The notes beneath the pieces are model-generated. The model was not told where the DNA came from and made no database searches. It worked only from the letters and a program-made list of their open reading frames with translations. The translations under genes were made by a program, and so were the position numbers. From Pyrinomonadaceae bacterium (lineage in GTDB: Bacteria > Acidobacteriota > Blastocatellia > Pyrinomonadales > Pyrinomonadaceae), in assembly GCA_021228405.1 (NCBI GenBank), contig JAJQRF010000001.1:744001-808000 (forward strand): a DNA stretch of 64,000 nt. The letters are read 5' to 3'. Numbering within the stretch: position 1 is the stretch's first letter; each line of letters starts with the position of its first letter. Below are positions 17,066 through 25,360 of this stretch, in pieces.

Positions 17066-18475
17066 ATGAATAGATTTACCGAGAAAAAAGCCCTTTGGCT
17101 CAGTGCCGCCTTTTTGCTGATGTTTAGCTGGCTCGCCACCGAAACCTTCGGTCAGCCGGTCTATTCAAAACCTTCGCCGCCGAGTAAACCGTTTTTACAG
17201 GATATTCAGGTAAAATCCGATAATCCTTCGACCGCCGCGCCCGTTGCGTCGTCAACGCCGCTCGTGAAAAAGACCGCTAAGGTTTCGCCGAGCACGGCAT
17301 ATCCGGCTCTGGGCGATGTCGAGATTCCGGGTTACACGGGAATTTTGGTTGAAACGCTGGACGGAAAACCCGTCATCGAAAGCTACTCCGATTATGCCTT
17401 CAATCCGGCTTCAAACGTCAAAGTTGCGACGGCTTACGCGGTTTTGAAAACCTTTGGTCCCGAATACCGTTTTCCGACCAACGTCTGGACGGATGGTTCG
17501 GTCGATCAGGCGACAAACACGCTCTACGGAAATCTTTACGTTTCAGGACGCGACCCGATCTTCAATTACGAACACGCGGTTGCGATCGCCAATGAATTGA
17601 ACCGCTTCGGCATCCGCACGATCAGCGGCGACATCATCGTGACCGACAATTTTGCGATGAACTTTAACGGTTCCGCCGCACGTTCGGCTTCAACGCTGGC
17701 TTCGACGATGGACGCGGCAAAACGTTCTGCCGCCGCGACCAAATCGTGGCTCGAATATCTGACCAATTCGGGCAGATACAATCAGGCGCAGGGCATTGCG
17801 AGCGTTTCGATCACGGGCGGAACCTACGTCCAGCCGATGCCGAGCAACGTGCGTCTGCTTTTCACGCACGAATCCGCGCCGCTCAAAGAAATCGTCAAAG
17901 TGACGATGTGCTATTCCAACAATTTCCTGGCTGAAAAATTAGGCGATATGGTCGGCGGTCCGTATGCGGTCGCGCGTGTCGTCCAATTGAATGCAGGACT
18001 TGCGCCGAACGAATTCATCTTGCAGACTTCGAGCGGACTCGGCATCAACCGCGTCACGCCGAAAGCGCAAATGAAGCTTCTTCGCACTTTTCGCAGTGAA
18101 TTGGCGCGTTACAAAATGACTTTTGCAGACGTGATGCCCGTTGCGGGAATCGACAAAGGAACGCTCGAAAATCGTTTCGACACCGATTTTGCGACCGGCA
18201 GTGTCGTCGGCAAGACCGGAACGCTCGGCAATACCGATGCGGGCGTGAGCAGTCTGACGGGCGAGATCAACACGAAAAACGGAAAACTTCTTTTCGTTAT
18301 CTTTAACCAGAGAGGCAGCGTTCCGCGTTTCCGTTCGTTCCAGAATTCCTACGTTTCGTTGATTCAAGGACAATTCGGCGGACCGGCGCAGATGAATTAC
18401 AACGCCGTCGCGCTCAACGTCAGAATGGCAAAATCGCGCATCACTTATCCCGATTCACGCGCCCGTCTCGATTAA
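17066..18475 (+). CDS. dacB: D-alanyl-D-alanine carboxypeptidase/endopeptidase (PBP4, peptidase S13)
   Basis: A 469-residue penicillin-binding protein acting on peptidoglycan peptides in the periplasm. After a signal peptide (about 1-30) and a Pro/Ser-rich linker come the three penicillin-binding motifs: SNVK (S116-K119), SNN (S284-N286) and KTG (K383-G385). Only about 168 residues separate the first two motifs, clearly fewer than in the E. coli enzyme, so the inserted accessory domains are reduced. The start at 17066 is chosen because the promoter -10 box overlaps the upstream ATG. It is followed by a strong terminator. Confidence 0.9.
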   Translation: MNRFTEKKALWLSAAFLLMFSWLATETFGQPVYSKPSPPSKPFLQDIQVKSDNPSTAAPVASSTPLVKKTAKVSPSTAYPALGDVEIPGYTGILVETLDGKPVIESYSDYAFNPASNVKVATAYAVLKTFGPEYRFPTNVWTDGSVDQATNTLYGNLYVSGRDPIFNYEHAVAIANELNRFGIRTISGDIIVTDNFAMNFNGSAARSASTLASTMDAAKRSAAATKSWLEYLTNSGRYNQAQGIASVSITGGTYVQPMPSNVRLLFTHESAPLKEIVKVTMCYSNNFLAEKLGDMVGGPYAVARVVQLNAGLAPNEFILQTSSGLGINRVTPKAQMKLLRTFRSELARYKMTFADVMPVAGIDKGTLENRFDTDFATGSVVGKTGTLGNTDAGVSSLTGEINTKNGKLLFVIFNQRGSVPRFRSFQNSYVSLIQGQFGGPAQMNYNAVALNVRMAKSRITYPDSRARLD

Positions 18476-18480
18476 AGTCC

Positions 18481-18668
18481 GACAAACTTCAGTTTGTCGC
18501 CAACCCGTAAATTTACGAATGACAAGGAAGTGAGAAATCGCTTCCTTTTTTATTTGGCGGCTTGAGGTCGGAAACGATTTATTGCAAACTTTATCGTTTA
18601 CTGTTTTGAGTCGCTTTGAGTCCCGCCTTCAGGCGGCAAACGTCGAGCGAACAGCCTGCTAAAGCAGG
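18481..18668. repeat. Cluster of three short palindromes
   Basis: Three near-perfect palindromes with 2-nt centres: GACAAACTTCAGTTTGTC (18481-18498), CCGCCTTCAGGCGG (18623-18636) and CCTGCTAAAGCAGG (18655-18668). A related one occurs on the other side of murJ (20424-20441). They resemble REP-type intergenic palindromes. Confidence 0.6.
18524..18551 (+). terminator. Terminator of dacB
   Basis: A 10-bp stem (18524-18533 / 18538-18547, one G-T pair) closed by a GAAA tetraloop and followed by TTTT. It lies about 50 bp after the dacB stop. Confidence 0.88.
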
Positions 18669-18692
18669 GATTCAAAACTCGAAACTGAATTG

Positions 18693-20423
18693 ATGAACGA
18701 AATCGAACAAAAGCAAGCCGACCAAGAAACGCCCGAAAATCTTGCCGAACCCGATGTTTCCGACGAGATAATCGAAGCCGAAGAACCGCCGAAAAAACAA
18801 CAAAGCGTGGCAAAATCTGCCGGAATCGTTTCGATTGCGGTGATGTTTTCGCGTGTTTTGGGCTTGGTGCGCGAGATGGTTTTTGCGAATTATTTCGGTT
18901 CGGGATTTTTGATGGACGCGTATGTCGTCGCTTTCCGCATCCCGAACGTGTTGCGCGATCTGTTTGCCGAGGGCGCGCTTTCCGCCGCGTTCGTCAAGGT
19001 TTTTACCGATTATCAGATCAACAAAAGCGAACAGGAAGCGTGGCGTTTGGCGAGTCTTGTTTTCAACGCTCTAGCCGTCGTTTTGAGCATCATCTGCATC
19101 ATCGGCATTATTTTCTCGAATCAATTCATCAATCTCATCGCGGACGGATTTTCGCCCGAAAAAGCCGCGCTTGCCGTGACGATGACGCAGATAATGTTTC
19201 CGTTCATTTTGCTCGTCGCACTGGCGGCGGTCGCGATGGGCGTTTTGAATACGAAAGGCGTTTTCGGCGTTCCCGCGTCGGCTTCGACGGTTTTTAATAT
19301 CGTTTCGGTCATCGTCGGTCTGGGCTTCGCGTTCTGGCTTGCGGGCGGTGCGTGGGCAAAGTCGATGGACAAAAACGCGATTCCTTCGGACGGCGCGCAG
19401 TGGGCGATCATCGGGATGTCGATCGGCACACTGATCGGCGGCGCGGCACAGCTTTTGATGCAGATTCCGTCGCTTTACAAAGTCGGTTTCCGCTTTCTGC
19501 CCGTCCTCAGTTTTGCCGATGAAGGCGTGAAAAAAGTGATGTATCTGATGGCTCCGGCGATCATCGGAACAAGCGCGGTGCAGGTCAATGTTTTGATAAA
19601 TACGTTCTTCGTTTCGGGCATCGAAGGCGCGCAGGGCTGGCTGACATTTTCGTTTCGCTTGATGCAGTTTCCGATCGGAATTTTCGGCGTGGCAATCGGC
19701 ACGGCATCCGTTCCCGTCCTTTCGCGAATGGCGAGCGAAGGCAAATTTGCCGATTTTCGCAACACGCTTTCTTCCTCGATGAATCTCGTTTTTCTCTTAA
19801 CTCTGCCGTCCGCCTGCGGTCTGATCGTGCTCGGCGAACCGATCATTCGTTTGATCTACGAACGCGGACAATTTGACGCGGAAGACACACGGATGACGGC
19901 TTTTGCGCTTGCGGGATATTCCATCGGGCTGACTGGTTACGCCGCGATAAAAATAATTTCGCCCGCCTTTTACGCGATGAACGATGCGAAAACGCCGATG
20001 GTCATCGCGATCGTTTCGATCGCCGTCAACGCGCTGGCGTGCCTCGGTTTCCGCGAACTTTTCGCGCCTTACGGCTTCGGACACGCCGGAGTCGCGCTTG
20101 CCACGTCGGTCGTCGCACTCGTCAATTTCTTTGCGCTCGCACTGTTGATGCGCCGCAAAATAAAACGTCTGAACGGCAAAGACATCATCGCTTCATTTCT
20201 CAAAATCGCCGTCGCTTCCGCCGTAATGTCGGCGGTCTGCTATGCAAGTTATTACTTTCTGCATCACGCTTTCGGCGCGAAAACATTTATGCTGAAAATG
20301 ATCGAAGTCTTTATCCCGATCGCCCTCGGCGGCGCAATTTTCGTTCTCATCGCCAAACTCATCGGCATCAGCGAAATAAACAAACTCTACAACGCCTTCG
20401 CCCGAAAACTCGGTATAACGTAG
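18693..20423 (+). CDS. murJ: Lipid II flippase MurJ
   Basis: A 576-residue MOP-superfamily membrane protein that flips lipid-linked peptidoglycan precursor across the inner membrane. There is a charged N-terminal cytoplasmic extension of about 45 residues, then about 14 hydrophobic helices. Family signatures include SRVLGLVREMVFANYFG, DAYVVAFRIPNVLRDLFAEGALSAAFV and LIRLIYERGQFD. The ATG at 18693 is preferred to the adjacent TTG. Single-gene unit flanked on both sides by short palindromes. Confidence 0.93.
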   Translation: MNEIEQKQADQETPENLAEPDVSDEIIEAEEPPKKQQSVAKSAGIVSIAVMFSRVLGLVREMVFANYFGSGFLMDAYVVAFRIPNVLRDLFAEGALSAAFVKVFTDYQINKSEQEAWRLASLVFNALAVVLSIICIIGIIFSNQFINLIADGFSPEKAALAVTMTQIMFPFILLVALAAVAMGVLNTKGVFGVPASASTVFNIVSVIVGLGFAFWLAGGAWAKSMDKNAIPSDGAQWAIIGMSIGTLIGGAAQLLMQIPSLYKVGFRFLPVLSFADEGVKKVMYLMAPAIIGTSAVQVNVLINTFFVSGIEGAQGWLTFSFRLMQFPIGIFGVAIGTASVPVLSRMASEGKFADFRNTLSSSMNLVFLLTLPSACGLIVLGEPIIRLIYERGQFDAEDTRMTAFALAGYSIGLTGYAAIKIISPAFYAMNDAKTPMVIAIVSIAVNALACLGFRELFAPYGFGHAGVALATSVVALVNFFALALLMRRKIKRLNGKDIIASFLKIAVASAVMSAVCYASYYFLHHAFGAKTFMLKMIEVFIPIALGGAIFVLIAKLIGISEINKLYNAFARKLGIT

Positions 20424-20723
20424 AACGAGCTTCAGTTTGTTCATTTCCACAAGCGAAGTCACATCCTGTTTTTCATTGATTTATCGGTCAAGAGCGGCAA
20501 TTGATCTCAAATCTGCGTTAAATCAATCGTCGCTGAGGCGATGTAAGCAATGATGAAGTCTTACCGTATAGTTTAACACACGTCTAAAATCAAACGATGC
20601 GCACGCGGCAGAAGAAATATCTTCGCTTAAGCACGTTTTAGGTAAAGCCGTGCAAATCCCGAACATACATTTGCGAAAACTGTAAGGTTAGTTGTGCGAT
20701 GTGTAAAACTGACTTTTACTGTG
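20424..20723. other. Intergenic region with one short palindrome
   Basis: A 300-bp convergent gap. It opens with an imperfect palindrome AACGAGCTTCAGTTTGTT (20424-20441, two G-T pairs), related to the one before murJ. I see no gene or clear terminator in the rest. Confidence 0.5.
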
Positions 20724-21167
20724 TTAACTTTCGAGCGCGGTTATCTTTTCGACACGTTTCTCGTGGCGACCGCCTTCAAAATCGGCTGAAAACCAGGCTT
20801 TGACGATGTTCGGAATCTCCGCTTCGGGGATAACTCGCGCGCCGATGGTCAAAACGTTGGCATCGTTGTGCTGACGCGCAAGTTTTGCCGTTTCTTCATT
20901 CCAAGCCTGTGCCGCACGCACACCGTGAACCTTGTTTGCCGCGATCGCCACACCGATGCCCGAACCGCACACGATGATTCCCTGTTCCGCCTCGCCTTTT
21001 GCAACCGCTTCGCCGACTTTCCGTGCAAAATCCGGATAATCGACCGAATCCGTCGAATAAGTACCGACATCTTCATACGCAATGCCGATCTCGTCCAGCG
21101 TTTTCTTCAATCTTTCCTTCTCTTCAAAGCCCGCGTGGTCTGAACCGAGCGCGATTTTCTTAACCAT
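20724..21167 (-). CDS. rpiB: Ribose-5-phosphate isomerase B
   Basis: A 147-residue RpiB/LacAB-family isomerase interconverting ribose 5-phosphate and ribulose 5-phosphate. Motifs: GSDHAGFEEK at the N-terminus, the CGSGIG loop with the catalytic cysteine, and NDANVLTIGAR near the C-terminus. I start at the ATG at 21167 (MVKKIALGSDHAG), because the 15 residues upstream are not part of the family and this start places the first strand correctly. It follows a small membrane protein gene by 63 bp and may be co-transcribed. Confidence 0.93.
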   Translation of the reverse strand: MVKKIALGSDHAGFEEKERLKKTLDEIGIAYEDVGTYSTDSVDYPDFARKVGEAVAKGEAEQGIIVCGSGIGVAIAANKVHGVRAAQAWNEETAKLARQHNDANVLTIGARVIPEAEIPNIVKAWFSADFEGGRHEKRVEKITALES

Positions 21168-21230
21168 TTTCTCTCGTCCGTCCTTTATTGAATTGTAAAC
21201 ATTCAAACCCAAAGCGCAAATGACGGGAAA

Positions 21231-21671
21231 CTAAATCCTGACCGTCCGCCACAGCAAATAAAACATCAAACCGCCGCGCAGAGTCCACGCAAACGTGCGA
21301 ATCCAGTTTGTATTGACAAGCGACCGATACGCGATTTTGTCGAATCCGCCCGCGAGCTTTTCGTGCAGAGGAACTTGCAGAAAAAAGGTCGAAACCCAAA
21401 CCGCAACGACCAATACCAACCCCAAGATCAGCAGATTATAGTTAATTTCATCGGGTGGAAAGAGCAGAATAAGGATTGCCGTGAAAAGTTCGACCAACAT
21501 CATCGGCGCAACCACGGGCGTGATCCAAAACCTGTAATCGTCGTGATATTTCGTGAAATCCGAGTTTTGAAAATAAGAAAAAAAAGGATACTGCACAAGC
21601 TGAATCGTCCAGATCAATCCCGTCAGATAAAACGTCGAAACGATTTGCAGAATGAGTAAGAGTTTCGCCAT
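21231..21671 (-). CDS. Small integral membrane protein of unknown function
   Basis: A 146-residue protein with four predicted hydrophobic helices (about 3-25, 50-70, 78-100, 125-142). It contains several tryptophans and histidines (YHDDYRFWITP, PLHEKLAGGF). It loosely recalls small DUF1772-like membrane proteins, but I cannot assign it. No signal peptide cleavage site. It lies just after the fasciclin-gene terminator and upstream of rpiB. Confidence 0.7.
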   Translation of the reverse strand: MAKLLLILQIVSTFYLTGLIWTIQLVQYPFFSYFQNSDFTKYHDDYRFWITPVVAPMMLVELFTAILILLFPPDEINYNLLILGLVLVVAVWVSTFFLQVPLHEKLAGGFDKIAYRSLVNTNWIRTFAWTLRGGLMFYLLWRTVRI

Positions 21672-21690
21672 AAAGCCTCTTTAAAATAAA

Positions 21691-21732
21691 AAAGAGCCGC
21701 CGTTACGTTCTCTCAAATAACGGCGGCTCTTT
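21691..21732 (-). terminator. Terminator of the fasciclin gene
   Basis: A perfect 15-bp stem (21691-21705 / 21718-21732), followed on the minus strand by TTTATTTTA. This is the strongest hairpin in the window, 45 bp after the fasciclin stop. Confidence 0.9.
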
Positions 21733-21777
21733 GCTCCCGATTTCCTACTTGCCCGTTGGTCTGTTACGGTTCGGCGG

Positions 21778-22290
21778 TTATTCGGGAATCAAAACCGTAT
21801 CAATCACATGAATAATCCCGTTTTTAGCTTTGATGTCGGTTTTTACTACTGTCGAACTATTTACCTTAACGCCGTTGCTCGTATCGACCTTAAGCATTCC
21901 GCCCTGAACGGTTTTAACTTCCTTACCGTTCAAACCTGCAACTTTTGAAGCCGGAACTTTGCCGCTGACAACGTGGTAAAGCAAGATCGCCTTCAATTTT
22001 TCCTTATTTTCCGGTTTCAAAAGATTTTCAACCGTTCCTGCCGGAAGTTTTGCAAACGCTTCATCTGTCGGTGCGAAAACCGTAAAAGGACCGTCGCCCT
22101 TCAACGTCGAGATCAGATCAGCCGCCGTCAAAGCCGCCGCCAAGGTTTTGAATTGTCCCGCGGCTACCGCCGTGTCAACAATGTCCGCCTTCCCCTTTTT
22201 CTTCATATCCTGCGCTGAAACCGTCATTGCCGAAAATATGAACAGTCCCACCGCCGCCAACATAAAAAATTTATTACTAAAATTTCTCAT
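21778..22290 (-). CDS. Secreted fasciclin-domain protein
   Basis: A 170-residue protein: signal peptide (about 1-26) and a single fasciclin (FAS1) domain with the usual motifs ([40 protein letters not shown]). FAS1 domains mediate adhesion or ligand binding; single-domain bacterial forms are often stress-induced. It diverges from a CarH-like light/B12 regulator and has its own promoter, with a tandem 9-bp repeat at the transcription start, suggesting it is a target of that regulator. Confidence 0.92.
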   Translation of the reverse strand: MRNFSNKFFMLAAVGLFIFSAMTVSAQDMKKKGKADIVDTAVAAGQFKTLAAALTAADLISTLKGDGPFTVFAPTDEAFAKLPAGTVENLLKPENKEKLKAILLYHVVSGKVPASKVAGLNGKEVKTVQGGMLKVDTSNGVKVNSSTVVKTDIKAKNGIIHVIDTVLIPE

Positions 22291-22346
22291 TATTTTATCT
22301 TCCCTCTTTTCAAAGTATTAAGTTTATTCTAAAACCCGCCCCGCGT

Positions 22347-22364
22347 GAGCGGTTTGAGCGATTT
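22347..22364. promoter_or_regulatory. Candidate operator 1 (tandem 9-bp repeat) at the fasciclin promoter
   Basis: Two adjacent 9-bp units, GAGCGGTTT and GAGCGATTT, lie just downstream of the fasciclin -10 box, over the expected transcription start. The same arrangement recurs at 22457-22474. Confidence 0.55.
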
Positions 22365-22366
22365 CT

Positions 22367-22396
22367 ATCTTACTTAATCAAAATTACGCCTGTCAA
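22367..22396 (-). promoter_or_regulatory. Promoter of the fasciclin gene
   Basis: On the minus strand: -35 TTGACA (22396-22391), 18-nt spacer, -10 TAAGAT (22372-22367). It is followed by candidate operator 1 and, near the ATG, a GAGGGAAG ribosome binding site. Confidence 0.7.
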
Positions 22397-22454
22397 GAGC
22401 GGAATTAATTTTATTTAGATTACTAAAAAGTGTGGCGAATATGGACAATTCCAT

Positions 22455-22483
22455 TTGAACGTTTTGAGCGTTTTCGCTACAAT
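22455..22483 (+). promoter_or_regulatory. Promoter of the CarH-like gene, with operator in its spacer
   Basis: -35 TTGAAC (22455-22460), 17-nt spacer, -10 TACAAT (22478-22483). The tandem units GAACGTTTT and GAGCGTTTT (22457-22474) overlap the -35 and fill the spacer, where a bound tetramer would block polymerase. A leader of about 115 nt follows. Confidence 0.7.
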
Positions 22484-22603
22484 ATTTTTAACGCAAGAAT
22501 AATTCATTTGCGTTTTCGGGAAGAAACTTTGAAAATTGGTAATATCGAAGTATCTCGAAAAACAAACTCTCTCATAATTTAATTTATTGTTTTCATAAAA
22601 TAA

Positions 22604-23491
22604 ATGCCTAATGTAAGCCATTTAACAACCAAAGAAGTAGCGCGGCTCTTTCACGTCAGCGATGCGACGGTCAAGCGTTGGGAAGACGCGGGAATGCTCA
22701 CTTCGGAAAGAACGGGCGGCGGACACCGACGTTTTCGTGCCGAAGAAGTTGCGCGTTTTCAACGTTCGCAGGGCATCGGCTTGAACAAATGCAAAAATGA
22801 CGACGCGGTTTTGCGGACGGTCGTGCGTCAGCGCGAAAATAAAACGTCGTCAGATTCGCCGCTTTTCAACGCATTAGTCGAAGGTTGTGAGGAAAAAGCG
22901 AATAATCTCATCATCGGCGAATATCTGAAAGGAACTTCGCTGACCGAGCTTTTCGACCAAACGATCAGCGCGGCGATGCGGGAGATCGGCGATCTCTGGT
23001 ATTCGGGTGAGATCACGATCACGCAGGAACATCTGGCGACACGCATCGTTTATAACTCGATTCATAAGCTCCGCAACACGATCGCGCTTCCCGAACCGAA
23101 CGGAAAACTTGCGCTTTGCTGTACTGCCGAAGGCGATCTGCACGAGCTTCCATCGCATCTCGCGCAAATAATACTCGAAAATTTGGGTTGGGAAGTAGTC
23201 AATTTCGGAGCAAACACGCCGCTTTATTGCCTGAGCGACGAGGTTGTGCAGTATAAACCCGATCTGATCTGTATCACGGCGAAGACGATTCCCGATGCGG
23301 AAAGATTTTCGCGCGAATACAAGGCTTTTCGTGACCAGACGCAAAAAATGAAAGTTCCGGTCGTGCTCGGCGGGCAAATCTTTCGTGATGCGCGTTTCAG
23401 CGATCGTTTTGAAGCCGAACTGATCGCGGAAGGCTTTGCCGATTTTGAAAATTTTGTCATGGGTTTAAGTGAAAAAAATAAAAACTCTTAA
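22604..23491 (+). CDS. CarH/LitR-like MerR-family B12-dependent (light-sensing) regulator
   Basis: A 295-residue regulator. The MerR helix-turn-helix covers residues 5-55 (VSDATVKRWEDAGML). A four-helix cap domain (about 85-160) contains W132 followed nine residues later by E142-H143, the W-x9-EH signature of adenosylcobalamin photoreceptors CarH/LitR. A B12-binding Rossmann domain (about 166-290) has the cobalt-ligand histidine H180 in GDLHELP, where the usual DxHxxG glycine is a proline, and VVLGGQIF near the end. Known CarH proteins repress in the dark as AdoB12 tetramers and release DNA in light. No carotenoid gene is nearby; the divergent target is fasciclin. Confidence 0.85.
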   Translation: MPNVSHLTTKEVARLFHVSDATVKRWEDAGMLTSERTGGGHRRFRAEEVARFQRSQGIGLNKCKNDDAVLRTVVRQRENKTSSDSPLFNALVEGCEEKANNLIIGEYLKGTSLTELFDQTISAAMREIGDLWYSGEITITQEHLATRIVYNSIHKLRNTIALPEPNGKLALCCTAEGDLHELPSHLAQIILENLGWEVVNFGANTPLYCLSDEVVQYKPDLICITAKTIPDAERFSREYKAFRDQTQKMKVPVVLGGQIFRDARFSDRFEAELIAEGFADFENFVMGLSEKNKNS

Positions 23492-23516
23492 CTCCTTATT
23501 CATTCATCAATCCTTC

Positions 23517-23541
23517 GCCGGTTTTACGACCGGCTTTTTTT
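23517..23541 (+). terminator. Terminator of the CarH-like gene
   Basis: GCCGGT / ACCGGC 6-bp stem (23517-23522 / 23529-23534) with a 6-nt loop and seven T residues, 26 bp after the stop codon. Confidence 0.85.
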
Positions 23542-23683
23542 CGCCGCTTGAAATAAAAATCAACGTCAATAAATTTTCCAACGGTTTTGCAAAAATCAGG
23601 CATCTGATTTAGCGAAACCTTTTTAATTTTGCTTTGAGTTTGTTTGATTCGGGCAAAAATCTTATAATTCCGAAAGTTTGCTG

Positions 23684-25108
23684 ATGAAATCCGCCATTAC
23701 GACAGTTTTATTTTTGATCGTTTTTGCCTTGCAAGTTTCCGCGCAGGATTTTCTGCCCGAACTCGTCAAACGCATCAAACCTTCCGCCGTCGCGATCGAA
23801 ACGTTCGACGTGCGCGGAAACTCGCTTTCACGCGGCAGCGGATTTTTCGTGGCGGCGGATAAAGTCATTACAAATCGCCACGTCATCGAAAAATCGAGCC
23901 GCGTCGAAGTTCACCTGATGAACGGCAAAAAGTTTTCGGCAAAAGGACTTCTGGCGGTTGACGGAGAAGGCGATCTGGCAATCTTGCAGGTTGACGTTCC
24001 GCCGAATTCGGCGGTTCCGCTCCAAATCGTCCAACGCGTTCCGCAGGAAGGCGAATCGATCGTGGTCATCGGAAACCCGTTCGGGCTTGAAGGTTCGGTG
24101 TCGAACGGAATCGTTTCCGCCGTCCGTGAAATTTCGGGTTACGGAAAAATTATTCAAATTACCGCGCCGATCTCGCCCGGTTCGTCGGGTTCGCCCGTCG
24201 TCAATATGGCGGGTCAGGTCATCGGCGTGGCAACTTTGCAGGCGGCGGAAGGGCAAAGTTTGAATTTTGCGGTTCCGAGCGAACGGATTTTGCAATTAAA
24301 GGTCGGCGAACTGCAAACTTTTGCATCATTTACGACCGCGACACAGCAAAATAAACGTTCGTCGGCACAGAGTTTGTATTCGCAGGGTTTGGGAATCTTG
24401 TCGCGTGACGATTATGCGCGCGCCGTCACGTTTTTTGAAAAAGCGGCGGAGATCGATCCGAATTATGCCGAAGCGTGGTATCAGACGGGCTTTTGCTACG
24501 GGATGCTCGGCAAGCATAACGAAGCCCTGAAAGCCTCGAAACAAGCCGCCAAACTCCGCCCGAACTGGACGGAAACTTTTATCAATATCGGCGCATCTTC
24601 GTTCGCGCTCGGGCAATTCAAAGACGCGGCGGAAGCGTATCGGACGGCGATAAAACTGGACGAATCAAACGCCGACACGCAATACGCGCTCGGTCTGACG
24701 CTCGGAAAACTGAACCGCACAGACGAAGAAATTCTCGCTTACAAGCGTGCCGTGGCAATCAAACCCGACCACGCCAACGCCATCGAAAAACTCGGTTTGG
24801 CGTATTTCAAACAGAAACGTTATGCCGAAGCACTGCAATCCTTCGAGCAGTTGAAAACCTACAAACCCGACGGAAAAACTTACAATTATCTCGGCGAATG
24901 CTACTTTGAAACGGGCAAATTCGAGGAAAGCCTCGACGCATTCAACAACGCCGTCAGCTATAATCCCGACCTCGAAAAAGCACGCTACAATCTCGGTCGC
25001 GCCTATCTGAAATTAGGCGACAAAGATTCGGCAAACGTTCAATACGAAATTCTCCGCAACGCCAAATCCGATTGGGCGGACAGACTCTACGTTTTAATAA
25101 ATCCTTAA
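23684..25108 (+). CDS. Exported HtrA-like serine protease with C-terminal TPR domain
   Basis: A 474-residue protein: signal peptide (1-20), trypsin-like domain (about 25-210) and six or seven TPR units (about 225-470). The catalytic triad is visible: H66 in TNRHVIE, D97 in GEGDLAIL and S168 in PGSSGSP. TPRs replace the PDZ domains of DegP-type proteases, so substrate recognition probably differs. The ATG at 23684 is used; TTG and CTG codons directly upstream are in frame but lie close to the -10 element TATAAT (23662-23667), leaving a very short leader. Confidence 0.9.
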   Translation: MKSAITTVLFLIVFALQVSAQDFLPELVKRIKPSAVAIETFDVRGNSLSRGSGFFVAADKVITNRHVIEKSSRVEVHLMNGKKFSAKGLLAVDGEGDLAILQVDVPPNSAVPLQIVQRVPQEGESIVVIGNPFGLEGSVSNGIVSAVREISGYGKIIQITAPISPGSSGSPVVNMAGQVIGVATLQAAEGQSLNFAVPSERILQLKVGELQTFASFTTATQQNKRSSAQSLYSQGLGILSRDDYARAVTFFEKAAEIDPNYAEAWYQTGFCYGMLGKHNEALKASKQAAKLRPNWTETFINIGASSFALGQFKDAAEAYRTAIKLDESNADTQYALGLTLGKLNRTDEEILAYKRAVAIKPDHANAIEKLGLAYFKQKRYAEALQSFEQLKTYKPDGKTYNYLGECYFETGKFEESLDAFNNAVSYNPDLEKARYNLGRAYLKLGDKDSANVQYEILRNAKSDWADRLYVLINP

Positions 25109-25212
25109 AATAAGTGTCGCAGATTAACAAAGAAAATCGTGTCGAAATGGGGCTGTAAAGAGTTGCTTTCGGCTTGAAAGACGATCTTTATTAGTCTTCT
25201 CAGTCAAATATT

Positions 25213-25338
25213 CATTCGCAAAGACCATTTTTGAGGTTCGACAAAGGAAATTTGAGGCTCGAAGGCTCATTTTTGAGCCTCGGAGCCTCATTTTTGGGGT
25301 CTTGAGCCTCAAATTTGAGGCTTGGAGGCTCATTTTTG
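25213..25338. repeat. 21-bp tandem repeat array
   Basis: Six consecutive 21-bp units, read on the minus strand as CAAAAATGAGCCTCCAAGCCT and variants. Units begin at 25338, 25317, 25296, 25275, 25254 and 25233 going down; the last two are degenerate. The A5 and ATTT forms alternate within units. It lies in the convergent gap between the HtrA-like gene and larB. Confidence 0.85.
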
Positions 25339-25360
25339 ATGTTCATAACCTCATTACTCG

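Noticed and set aside
25213-25338. CRISPR array
   Set aside because: The units are contiguous 21-bp tandems without spacers, and there are no cas genes.
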